From the NCBI RefSeq assembly GCF_020510445.1, contig NZ_JAHBAG010000001.1, positions 2,270,501 to 2,334,500 on the forward strand: a stretch of DNA of 64,000 nt, given 5' to 3'. The notes below the pieces were generated by a model. That model was not told where the DNA came from. It searched no databases and worked only from the letters and a program-made list of their open reading frames with translations. The stretch's first letter is position 1, and each line of letters begins with the position of its first letter. The position numbers were made by a program, and so were the translations under genes. Shown piece by piece: positions 45,432 through 55,125 of the stretch. The DNA is from Hydrogenophaga taeniospiralis. Lineage in GTDB: Bacteria; Pseudomonadota; Gammaproteobacteria; Burkholderiales; Burkholderiaceae_C.

Positions 45432-45611
45432 GGTGGGGCTTCCTCGGCGCTGGCATAGAGGGGCGGACCGTGGCCGCATTGTCGACGCAAGCCGCGCCGC
45501 GTGGGCATGGGATCGACGCACGGTTGCGCGCGCTGGCGTTGCGCCACGGCGGCCGCCCCATGAGCGTGCGGCCGCTGCCGTGCCCCATCCAGGCGTGCGT
45601 GCGGCGGGCGG

Positions 45612-47252
45612 TCAGGCCGAGGGGGTTGGTGCTCCGTGCTCTGTGTCGAGCGGCGAGGCAAGGCCCGCCACCGGCAGTGTGGCGTGGGGCAGGGCCGGCA
45701 CCGGGGACCGGCCAGCCTGGCCCGCCTGCCAGGCGTTCAGCCAGGCTGGCAGCGTCTTCGACGGGTCGTCGCCCAACCCGCGCACCACGCAACCCCCGGC
45801 CGCGCCCGCTTCGGCCACCGCCCGCAGTTGCTCGGGCGCCAGCACGCCGCCAATGCCCACCACGGGCGCGGGGGCCATGTGGGCCCACCAGGCCAGGTTG
45901 TCCAGGTCTTGGGGAAGCCAGGGCATGTCCTTGGTGGTGGTGGGCCAGACCGGACCGCAGGCGATCAGGTCGGGCAGCAGCGCCGCGGCACGGCACAGCT
46001 CCCACAGGCTGTGCGAGCTCAGGCCGAGCATCACGCCCTGCTCGCGCGCGGCCCGCAGCTGTGCGTGATCGGCGGGCGTGAGCGCCAGCAGATCTTCCTG
46101 CCCCAGGTGCAGCGCGCGCGCGCCGGCTCGCAGCGCGAGCTGCCAGTGGTCGTTGATCACCAGCGTGGCGCCAGCCGCTTCGGCGGCGTGGCGGCTGCGG
46201 GCGATGGCGTCGTGCAACTGCCGCGACCACATGGCGTCGTCCAAGCCGGTCGGGCGCTTCATGCGCAGCTGGATGGTGGGCACGGTGGGGCGCGCGCGCA
46301 GCACGGCCTGCACGCGCTCGGCGCTGTCCACGATGGCGTAGACGCCCGGGTCCCTTGCGCGCTCGCGCTGGCGCCAGGTGGCGGGCGCCAGCGTGTCGAG
46401 CGATAGGCGTGGCAGCAGCGTCGGGTCGTTGCCGAAACCCGGCTGCGCGATCACAGGCCCGGCACCCGCGCCAACGGCGCGTGCGTGGCGCAGCGCGTGG
46501 GTGGTCGCCATCTTGGCGAGCACAGCGGCGTCCGCCGTCACCCAGCCCAGTGCGAGCGCTGCCGCCAGCGACGAGGCGAAGGTGCAGCCGGTGCCGTGGT
46601 GGTTCGGGGTGTCTACGCGCGGCAGGCTCAGCCAGCCGTGCGCGTGGGGCGATTGCAGCCAGTCGTTGGCCAGGGTGTCGCTGGCGTCGCCCCCGGTGAT
46701 GCAGACGGTGCCCGCGCCCAGTGCCTGCAGACGCGCGGCGAGCGCGGGCGTGTCGGCGGCACGGCTGTCGCTCGGGGCTGGCTCGGTGTCGGCTCCGCCC
46801 AGGCCGAGCAGGGCCGAGGCCTCGCGGCGGTTGGGTGTGATCACCGTGGCGCGTGGCAGCAGCTCGCTGCGGTAGGCGGCCAGCAGCTCCTCGCCCGCGA
46901 ACGCCGCGCCGGTGCTGGCGCGCAGCACCGGATCCACCACCAGGGCCACCGGGCCGCGCTCGCGCAGCCGGTCCACCATCTGCGCCACCACGCGCGCGTT
47001 CGCCGCACTGCCCAGCAGGCCGGTCTTGATCACGCGCGGCGGCATGTCGTCGGCCAGCGCGTCCAGCTGGGCTTGCAGCAGCGCGGGCGACATGGTCTCG
47101 ATGTGTGTCACCGCCGTCGTGCTCTGCGCCGTGACGGCCGCGACGACGGGGCACAGGTGCACGCCAAAGGCGTCGGCCGCGCGCTGGTCGGCCGAGAGGC
47201 CGGCGCCACCGCCGCTGTCGGTGCCGGCGATGCTCCAGATCACAGGTGTCAT
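45612..47252 (-). CDS. thiDE: bifunctional HMP(-P) kinase / thiamine-phosphate synthase-like fusion ThiDE
   Basis: A 546-residue fusion. Residues about 1-280 are ThiD, which phosphorylates hydroxymethylpyrimidine (IAGTDSGGGAGLSADQRAADA, VVDPVLRASTGAAF, ITPNRREASALLG, and TPNHHGTGCTFASSLAAALA with catalytic Cys). Residues about 315-515 are a ThiE/TenI-like TIM barrel (GVYAIVDSAERVQAVLRA, VINDHWQLALRAGARALHLG, GLSSHSLWELCRAA, PVVGIGGVLAPEQLRAVAEAG) that would join pyrimidine and thiazole. The barrel is somewhat divergent, so it may act as TenI or have weak synthase activity. Last gene of the thiamin operon; a repeat separates it from thiG. Start at ATG 47252. Confidence 0.85.
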   Translation of the reverse strand: MTPVIWSIAGTDSGGGAGLSADQRAADAFGVHLCPVVAAVTAQSTTAVTHIETMSPALLQAQLDALADDMPPRVIKTGLLGSAANARVVAQMVDRLRERGPVALVVDPVLRASTGAAFAGEELLAAYRSELLPRATVITPNRREASALLGLGGADTEPAPSDSRAADTPALAARLQALGAGTVCITGGDASDTLANDWLQSPHAHGWLSLPRVDTPNHHGTGCTFASSLAAALALGWVTADAAVLAKMATTHALRHARAVGAGAGPVIAQPGFGNDPTLLPRLSLDTLAPATWRQRERARDPGVYAIVDSAERVQAVLRARPTVPTIQLRMKRPTGLDDAMWSRQLHDAIARSRHAAEAAGATLVINDHWQLALRAGARALHLGQEDLLALTPADHAQLRAAREQGVMLGLSSHSLWELCRAAALLPDLIACGPVWPTTTKDMPWLPQDLDNLAWWAHMAPAPVVGIGGVLAPEQLRAVAEAGAAGGCVVRGLGDDPSKTLPAWLNAWQAGQAGRSPVPALPHATLPVAGLASPLDTEHGAPTPSA

Positions 47253-47268
47253 GTGGGTTGTCCTAGGG

Positions 47269-47404
47269 CGCCGGAGCGCGACCTGTTGCGCATGCCACAA
47301 CGCAGCCCAGAGGCACCGAGGAACCGGCTTTGCCGGGCCTCAGGTGCCGCCCCCCTCCCGCCACAGGCGAGCGAGGGGGTGACGCGAAGCGGCGCGGGGG
47401 GTGA
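47269..47404. repeat. dispersed G+C-rich palindromic repeat, copy C
   Basis: GCGCCGGAGCGCG, CGCAGCCCAGAGGCACCG, AACCGGCTTTGCCGGGCC, CCGCCCCCC...GAGGGGGTGACGCGAAGC and GGCGCGGGGGG, touching the thiG stop at 47406. Longest of the three related copies; the CCGCC...GGGGG hairpin has a longer loop than in copies A and B. Confidence 0.75.
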
Positions 47405-47405
47405 T

Positions 47406-48209
47406 TCACTGAATCAGGAAGGGGTGTCCGCTGACCGGCGTGCTCGCCACGGCCATGTCCTGCGGCGCCATCACACCGGCCTCGAACGCGCCGCGGCCGG
47501 CTTCGATCGCCTGGCCGAAGGCGCGCGCCATACGCACTGGGTCCACCGCCTGGCTCACCGCCGAGTTCAGCAGCACGGCGTCAAAGCCCAGCTCCATCGC
47601 GGCGGCCGCGTGCGAGGGCGAGCCGATGCCGGCGTCCACCACCAGCGGCACGCCGGGCAGCCGCGCGCGCAGGGTGCGCAGCGCGAACGGGTTGATGAGG
47701 CCCTGGCCCGAGCCGATGGGCGCGCCCCAGGGCATCAGCAACTCGCAGCCCGCGTCGAGCAGGCGCTGGCAGGTCACGAGGTCGTCGGTGCAGTAGGGGA
47801 AGACCGCGAAACCGTCTTTGGTCAGCTGCGCCGCCGCCTCCACCGTGCCCCAGGGGTCGGGCTGCAGGGTGTGCTCGTCGCCCACCACTTCGAGTTTGAT
47901 CCAGTGCGTGCCGTACAGCTCGCGCGCCATGTGCGCCAGCGCGATGGCTTCGCGCGCGGTGCGGCAGCCGGCGGTGTTGGGCAGCAGTTGTGCGCCGCGC
48001 TCGCGCATCGCCGTGCGGATGATGTCGATGAAGCCGTTGTCGCCCCCGGCCGCCAGCGTGCGCTTGAGGCCCACAGTGACCACCTGCGTGCCGCTGGCGG
48101 CAATGCTCTCTGCCAGCACCTGCGGCGAGGGGTAGCCCGCCGTGCCGAGCAGGAAGCGGCTTTGCAGTTCGACGCCGTAGGGCGCCCAGGTCTGAGTTGC
48201 GTTGCTCAT
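47406..48209 (-). CDS. thiG: thiazole synthase ThiG
   Basis: A 267-residue TIM-barrel enzyme that builds the thiazole phosphate of thiamin from deoxyxylulose phosphate, the ThiS thiocarboxylate and dehydroglycine. Seen: [22 protein letters not shown], the Schiff-base Lys in [50 protein letters not shown] and [23 protein letters not shown] 48209 is used (the frame opens at 48224); it lies 4 bp after the ThiS stop. Together with ThiO, which supplies dehydroglycine, it forms the aerobic thiazole branch. Confidence 0.95.
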   Translation of the reverse strand: MSNATQTWAPYGVELQSRFLLGTAGYPSPQVLAESIAASGTQVVTVGLKRTLAAGGDNGFIDIIRTAMRERGAQLLPNTAGCRTAREAIALAHMARELYGTHWIKLEVVGDEHTLQPDPWGTVEAAAQLTKDGFAVFPYCTDDLVTCQRLLDAGCELLMPWGAPIGSGQGLINPFALRTLRARLPGVPLVVDAGIGSPSHAAAAMELGFDAVLLNSAVSQAVDPVRMARAFGQAIEAGRGAFEAGVMAPQDMAVASTPVSGHPFLIQ

Positions 48210-48213
48210 CGGT

Positions 48214-48441
48214 CTAGCCTCCAACGATGGCTTGAAAGGTCAGCACGGCGTCGCCAGCTGAAAGACGCGTTTGAGCACGCAGCGATCGCGGCACGAACTC
48301 GCCGTTCACAGCCGTGGCCACTTTGTTGACGTCCACGCCTTGTGCATCCAGCAGCGCAGCCAGCGTCAGGCCTTCGGGGCAGGGCAGGGTGTGCTCGTTG
48401 AAGCGCAGTTGGGCTTCTTGATGGGTAAGGGTGTCTGGCAT
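48214..48441 (-). CDS. thiS: sulfur carrier protein ThiS
   Basis: A 75-residue ubiquitin-like carrier ending in the required GlyGly (FQAIVGG), the site that is adenylated and thiocarboxylated to give sulfur to ThiG. Other landmarks are [29 protein letters not shown]. Of two nearby ATGs, the one at 48441 is chosen because AAGGA lies 6 bp upstream of it, while it touches the ATG at 48447 with no spacing. No thiF gene is in view; a ThiF/MoeB elsewhere would activate it. Confidence 0.93.
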   Translation of the reverse strand: MPDTLTHQEAQLRFNEHTLPCPEGLTLAALLDAQGVDVNKVATAVNGEFVPRSLRAQTRLSAGDAVLTFQAIVGG

Positions 48442-48465
48442 GGGCATTCCTTGGGTGAACCTGGG

Positions 48466-49764
48466 TCAGTGGTTCTGGTGTGACTCAGGCGTTTGCTCAG
48501 GCGTGCCCCTCACCCCAGCCCTCTCCCCAGAGGGGCGAGGGAGTGAAGGCCCTTCTGTCGCGAGGGTGGTGTGATGGCGTGAAACCCCCTCTCCCGCTTG
48601 CGGGAGAGGGTTGGGGTGAGGGTCTTCGGGTGCGCGAGACGCGACATCCACCTGAGTCAGCGCATCCTCCACCAATGCCGGCGCCAACAGCCAGCCATGC
48701 CGAAACAGCCCATTGATGCGCAGCAGGCCGGGTTCCACGTGGGTGTGGGGCTCGTTGTCGGGCAGGGCGGGGCGCAGGTTGGTCTCCAGGTGCACGATGC
48801 GCGCCTCGGCCAGCTCGGGGATCACGCTCTGTGCCGCGGCCATCAGCTCCACCGCGCTTTTGAGGCTCACCGGCGAGCGGTCTTCGCTCTCGATCTCGCT
48901 GGCGCCGATGACGATGTGGTCGCAGGGGCGCGGCACGATGTAGACGCGGTGGCGCGGGTGCAGCAGGCGCACCGGGCGGTGCAGCGTCACGCCCGGGGCC
49001 TGCAGCCACACCACCTCGCCGCGCACGCCACGCACCGGCGCGTCGGGCCGGGCGCCCACGCCGCGCACGTCGATGGCCAGGTCGAAGCGCGGCGACGATC
49101 CGTCTTCCAGCCGCAGCTGCCCCGGGGTCACCTCGCGCACCCGGGTGTTCCAGTGCCAGCGCACGCGGGGCGATGCCGCGCACAGCGCCGGCAGCATCTG
49201 CAGCGGCAGGATCTGCCCCTCGCCCGGCAGCAGCCAGGCGTGCAGGCGCGGGTCGATGCTGGGTTCCAGCGCGGCCAGGGCCGCGCGGTCCAGGGCCTGC
49301 GGCGTGGGCAGCCCGGCGGCCAGGTTCGGCGCGGTCTCCAGGCGCGCGAGCACGCGGCGCGCGGCGCCCAGGTCGCTGCCGTGGGCCAGCAGCAGACTGC
49401 CGAGCGCACGGAAGTGGATGTCGGCCGGCTCGGCTGCGCCCGCTGCGGGCGCGCAGGCGGTGCAGGTGCCACAGGCCTCGGGCAAGGCGCTGGCCGCCAA
49501 GGGCGCGTGGCTCAGCGCCTGGGCGATCTCGCGCCACAGTGCGATGGAACGCCAGCCGAGTTCGGCGACACGGGGACCGCTGGTTTCCAGCTCGGCGAGC
49601 GGGCTGAGCATGCCCGCGGCCGTGAACGCCGCGGCGCCCCGGCCGTCGCTGGTGGCCTGCGGCCCATCGGCCGGGTCGAACACGGTGACCTCGTGTGTGG
49701 CGCTCAGCCGCCAGGCCAGCAAGCGGCCCAGCAGGCCGGCCCCTGCAATCCCGATGGACGCCAT
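48466..49764 (-). CDS. thiO: glycine oxidase ThiO with repeat-encoded C-terminal tail
   Basis: A 432-residue FAD enzyme that oxidises glycine to the imine used by ThiG. FAD motif SIGIAGAGLLGRLLAWRLSA at the N-terminus, RDVRG-like mid segments (LAIDVRGVGARPDAPVRGVR) and the C-terminal GLLRINGLFRHGWLLAPALVE that closes the flavin site. The normal protein should end near residue 378. The last 52 residues (PHPNPLPQAGEG, later SGERAGVRG) are the translation of a repeat at 48506-48622 and have no known function. The ATG lies 3 bp after the ThiC stop; ThiS follows at 24 bp. Confidence 0.92.
   Translation of the reverse strand: MASIGIAGAGLLGRLLAWRLSATHEVTVFDPADGPQATSDGRGAAAFTAAGMLSPLAELETSGPRVAELGWRSIALWREIAQALSHAPLAASALPEACGTCTACAPAAGAAEPADIHFRALGSLLLAHGSDLGAARRVLARLETAPNLAAGLPTPQALDRAALAALEPSIDPRLHAWLLPGEGQILPLQMLPALCAASPRVRWHWNTRVREVTPGQLRLEDGSSPRFDLAIDVRGVGARPDAPVRGVRGEVVWLQAPGVTLHRPVRLLHPRHRVYIVPRPCDHIVIGASEIESEDRSPVSLKSAVELMAAAQSVIPELAEARIVHLETNLRPALPDNEPHTHVEPGLLRINGLFRHGWLLAPALVEDALTQVDVASRAPEDPHPNPLPQAGEGVSRHHTTLATEGPSLPRPSGERAGVRGTPEQTPESHQNH
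48506..48622. repeat. inverted-repeat element (PHPNPLPQ-type) within the 3' end of thiO
   Basis: CCCTCACCCCAGCCCTCTCC on the left and its inverse GAGAGGGTTGGGGTGAGGG on the right differ at one position over about 20 bp and flank about 75 bp that includes a CTCTCCCGCTTGCGGGAGAG hairpin. Translated on the minus strand it gives the well-known PHPNPLPQ...GEG peptide signature of a widespread proteobacterial intergenic repeat. Confidence 0.85.
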
Positions 49765-49767
49765 GGC

Positions 49768-51904
<2,137 letters not shown>

Positions 51905-52141
51905 AAGGCGCAGTATAGCGGCGCGGGCCCGGTGTGTGGATGGAATGCCCTGTGGGCGGCGGGGTTGGGCGCCTGGTGGACTCCATCTGTGGCCTGGGGG
52001 TCCAGACGGGCGCTTTTTCCCCCATACACATTCCGCTCGGATCGGGCTGCCAGTGCACCACCAGCATGCCCCCCGGCGTTGATCGTCGAAGAGAATATGC
52101 GGCCGCCCGGGTCGGAGGCGGTATCACCAGAGGGAGGAACG

Positions 52142-52630
52142 ATGAAGCGATTGTTGTGGCTCGGCGGGTTGGTCGCGGTTTTTTATGGACACAGCGAGTG
52201 GGCGCTGTCGAAGAGCCGGGCGCTCGGGTGGATCGAGGCGCACGAACAGGCGGTGTTCGCGATGAAGGAGGGCGTCTGTGACGACTTCGCTTTTGATGTG
52301 AACGTGAACATCCGCGCGGGTCACCCGAAGGGGGAATGGCAGGTGGATGGCGGCAAGAACTATGTGTGCGATTACGTCCGGGCCTCCAACGCCCACGTCC
52401 GGGTGCTCAAGCCGGCCATCGACACCCGCACCGAGCTGGTCAGCCTGGAACGCTCCGATTTCCCCTGGATGACGGCCAAGGTCAAGGTGCGGCAAATCAC
52501 CACCTTCACGCTGCCGGGCCTGCGCACGCTGAACGAGGTGGGTGAAACCACCTACGTCTTGCGGCGCACCGTCCGGTCGCTGCAGATCGCCGAGATGACG
52601 TCTCGCAGCGAGGGCCAGTTTCCCCGTTGA
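52142..52630 (+). CDS. exported protein of unknown function, tandem paralogue 1 (162 aa)
   Basis: A 162-residue protein with an N-terminal hydrophobic segment (MKRLLWLGGLVAVFYGHSEW), either a signal peptide or a membrane anchor. The rest has a likely disulfide pair: Cys in EGVCDDFAFDV and in GGKNYVCDYV. Then TELVSLERSDFPWMTAKVKV and RQITTFTLPGLRTL. The start at ATG 52142 has GGGAGGA just upstream. The neighbouring gene encodes a protein of exactly the same length and pattern. I do not recognise the family; the charged, beta-looking middle suggests a small periplasmic domain. No operon partner besides the paralogue. Confidence 0.72.
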   Translation: MKRLLWLGGLVAVFYGHSEWALSKSRALGWIEAHEQAVFAMKEGVCDDFAFDVNVNIRAGHPKGEWQVDGGKNYVCDYVRASNAHVRVLKPAIDTRTELVSLERSDFPWMTAKVKVRQITTFTLPGLRTLNEVGETTYVLRRTVRSLQIAEMTSRSEGQFPR

Positions 52631-52715
52631 CCGTGCACGTGGGCGGCCCGCCTTTTTGCTCTGCGACAATGCGCGGCCGCCCGGGTTGAGGCGGTTTCAA
52701 AAAGGGGAAGAGGAC

Positions 52716-53204
52716 ATGAGAAAACTGTTTTGGCTCGGCGTGCTGGCGGCTGCGTTCTATGGACACAGCCGCTTTGTCTTTTCTGCGCCGAGCATGATGA
52801 GCTGGATGCAGAAGCAGGACCAGATGATGCTGCGAGGCGAGGATGGGATGTGCGACGCCTATGCGGCCGATCTCAAGGTCGACCTGCGTTCGCAGACCGC
52901 TCGGGGAGAGTCACAGTTTGTGGGCGGCAAGGAGGAACTGTGCGAGTACCTGAAGGACGCCAGCGCGGCCTTCCGGGCGACCAATGCATCGGTGAACAAC
53001 AACATGGAACTGGTCAGCATCGAGCCCTCCGGCTTCCCCTGGCTGTCGGCCACGGTCAAGCTGCGGCAGTCCACCACGGTTCGCATGCGGGGCCTGCCCG
53101 CCATTACCGAGGTGGCCGAGTCCACCACGGTGGTCCGGCGCACGTTCAACGGCCGGGAGATCGCCAGCATCGACTCCAGCAGCGAGGCGTCGCTGGGCCA
53201 ATGA
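52716..53204 (+). CDS. exported protein of unknown function, tandem paralogue 2 (162 aa)
   Basis: Second copy of the same family, also 162 residues. Shared features with copy 1: MRKLFWLGVLAAAFYGHS at the start (FYGHS identical), first Cys in DGMCDAYAADLKV, second Cys in GGKEELCEYL, MELVSIEPSGFPWLSATVKL, and RQSTTVRMRGLPAITEVAES. RBS is AAGAGGA upstream of ATG 52716. The 86-bp gap before it repeats about 27 bp of the upstream sequence of copy 1 (52099-52126 against 52673-52699), so the duplication included the 5' region. Sequence divergence between the copies shows it is not very recent. Function unknown. Confidence 0.72.
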   Translation: MRKLFWLGVLAAAFYGHSRFVFSAPSMMSWMQKQDQMMLRGEDGMCDAYAADLKVDLRSQTARGESQFVGGKEELCEYLKDASAAFRATNASVNNNMELVSIEPSGFPWLSATVKLRQSTTVRMRGLPAITEVAESTTVVRRTFNGREIASIDSSSEASLGQ

Positions 53205-53306
53205 GCGCTTGAGGCGGTGCGTCGCGCCAGCCCGCCACTGGGGCGGGGCACCACATGGCCTTGCTCGACGCCTGGACCTCGTTCACGGCCCTGCCTCCCC
53301 TTGCCC

Positions 53307-53981
53307 TCACGCCGAACGCAAGGTCACCTGCGTGTCGCATACGGAAAACGCCAGGAACATCGCCTCCACCTCGCTGGGTGAATGGGGTCTGGCGCTGCCC
53401 AGCCACCAGACGAGCAGGTGAAACAGGCTGCCCGCCAGCATGTCGGCGCGGGCGTTGGCCAGGGGCGCTTTTCTGCTGCCGCGCGGCGGCTTGGGCGGGC
53501 TGAACAACGAGACCAGCAGGTCCTGGAAGTGCGCTTGTACGGCGTGGCTGGAACGGCGGCCGAGCAAGGCCCTGAACACCTTTTGCTGTTCGTGCACATG
53601 GTTCAGCAGGCCTGGCAGAAACGGGAAAGGGCTTGCGGCTTCGCTCCTTGTGTCCAGATGGGAGAGCAGGTGTTCCTGCAGGTCGCTGAAGGCTCCGCGC
53701 AGCAGCGCGGTCTTGTCGGTGTAGTGAAGGTAGAACGTGGACCGTCCGATGTCGGCGCGTTCGCAGAGCGTGGCCACGTCGATGTGGTCCCAGCCGACTT
53801 CGGGCAGCAGGGCCAACAGGGCGTCGCGCAAGGCCCTGCGCGTGCGGTGCACACGGCGGTCCGCGCGAGGCGCTTGCGCTTTGGTAGCCGGCGTCGCGAG
53901 CGTTCTTGTGCCCGATGGCGATCGGGGCGTTGGCTTGGCTTGGGCCGCTGGTTTCTGCACACATTCCCCCGTGTCGTCCAT
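53307..53981 (-). CDS. TetR-family transcriptional regulator
   Basis: A 224-residue TetR/AcrR-type repressor. The first 45 residues are Pro/Ala/Arg-rich and disordered-looking; the HTH follows (RRALRDALLALLPEVGWDHI, then VATLCERADIGRSTFYLHYTDKTALLRG, residues about 48-95) with the family FYxHF-like FYLHYTDK. The C-terminal helical domain is ligand-binding and poorly conserved. Start is uncertain: ATG 53981 is preferred to a GTG at 54035. It is divergent from a fatty-acid hydroxylase-like gene, and a perfect 8-3-8 palindrome lies between them, so it likely represses that gene. Confidence 0.87.
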   Translation of the reverse strand: MDDTGECVQKPAAQAKPTPRSPSGTRTLATPATKAQAPRADRRVHRTRRALRDALLALLPEVGWDHIDVATLCERADIGRSTFYLHYTDKTALLRGAFSDLQEHLLSHLDTRSEAASPFPFLPGLLNHVHEQQKVFRALLGRRSSHAVQAHFQDLLVSLFSPPKPPRGSRKAPLANARADMLAGSLFHLLVWWLGSARPHSPSEVEAMFLAFSVCDTQVTLRSA

Positions 53982-54057
53982 AACTTGACGCCCGAGCCGT
54001 GAGCCGTGCGGGCGCCGGGTGGTCTTTCCGATCACGATTGTGGCTTCAATGCTCGTA

Positions 54058-54076
54058 ACTGGACAAGGTGTCCAGT
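54058..54076. promoter_or_regulatory. TetR-type operator palindrome
   Basis: ACTGGACA-AGG-TGTCCAGT, a perfect 8-3-8 inverted repeat in the gap between the TetR gene and the hydroxylase gene, 34 bp upstream of the latter's ATG. Size and placement fit a TetR dimer operator controlling both directions. Confidence 0.75.
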
Positions 54077-54109
54077 GTGTCCTGACGCCACTTTCACCGG
54101 AGTTTCCGC

Positions 54110-55021
54110 ATGATTCGCGTGTTCATCCGCTACCTGGCCTACCCCTGCATCGCCGTGGTGACCATTGCCTATCTCACGCACCAGTTGATGCTTCCCAAGG
54201 GGGAGCTGGGTGCCATGCATGGCCTGTTCATTGCCGCGTTGGTGTTGGCGCTTGTGCTGCTGGAGACGTTCTGGCCGATGCAGAAGCGCTGGCAGATGAC
54301 GGCGCGGCTTTTTTTGCGACGTGATCTTCCGTTCCTGGTCATCGGGGCCGCCACCGTGGGTGTGGGCAACGTGGCGGCGTCGTGGTTGGTTCTGAACATG
54401 GGTTGGTTGCAGCCGACCGCGTGGTTGTCGGGTTTGCCGGTGTTGCCGGCGGCCTTGCTGTCGCTGCTGGTCACCGATGGCCTGTGGTACGCGCTGCACC
54501 GCGCGAGCCACGAAGGCAAAGGACCACTGGGCCGTTGGCTCTGGCGTGTGCATGCGGCGCACCATCTGCCTCAGCAGGTCTATGTGTTGATGCACGCTGT
54601 GGCGCATCCGTTCAACACGGTCATGGTGCGTCTGATATTGACGGTTCCCCCCTGGTTGCTGGGGGTTTCGGTTGAGGCGCTGTTCGTCGCCAATGTGGTC
54701 ACAGGCGTGCAGGGCCTGGTGTCTCACTTCAACGTGGACAGTCGGGTGGGCGTTTTCAATCACCTGCTCGTGGGCACCGAACTGCACCGCTGGCACCACG
54801 CCGTGGGCGTGCAGGGCAACTACGCCGCCGTGTTACCGATGTGGGATCGGTTGTTTGGCACCTATGTGTACCGTCCAGGCGAGGCGCCCGAAGGCCTGGG
54901 TGTGGATGAACCCGGAGCGTTGCCCGCAGATACCGAGTGGGTCCGTGTGCTGATGGACCCGATATGGCCGGTACAAGCTGCTGCCGAAGGCGCCCACGAC
55001 CTCAAGGAGCCCGTCCGGTAG
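54110..55021 (+). CDS. sterol desaturase / fatty-acid hydroxylase superfamily membrane protein
   Basis: A 303-residue membrane di-iron protein. Four to five hydrophobic helices (IAVVTIAYLTHQLML, LVLALVLLETFWPM, LLSLLVTDGLWYALHRASHE) carry the histidine boxes HRASHEG, HAAHHLPQ and HRWHHAVG expected to bind the two irons. Members hydroxylate or desaturate lipids, carotenoids or alkanes using O2; the particular substrate is unknown. ATG 54110 follows GGAG. It is divergent from a TetR repressor with a palindrome in between, so it is probably induced by a lipid-like compound. Monocistronic. Confidence 0.88.
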   Translation: MIRVFIRYLAYPCIAVVTIAYLTHQLMLPKGELGAMHGLFIAALVLALVLLETFWPMQKRWQMTARLFLRRDLPFLVIGAATVGVGNVAASWLVLNMGWLQPTAWLSGLPVLPAALLSLLVTDGLWYALHRASHEGKGPLGRWLWRVHAAHHLPQQVYVLMHAVAHPFNTVMVRLILTVPPWLLGVSVEALFVANVVTGVQGLVSHFNVDSRVGVFNHLLVGTELHRWHHAVGVQGNYAAVLPMWDRLFGTYVYRPGEAPEGLGVDEPGALPADTEWVRVLMDPIWPVQAAAEGAHDLKEPVR

Positions 55022-55125
55022 CGACCGACCGTTGAACATCTGACACCCGCTTGCATCCCACCTGGGCCGGCCACCTTTAGACTTTGTGGGTCCAACGTTC
55101 AACGCCCGCCCCGGCGCATGACGGC

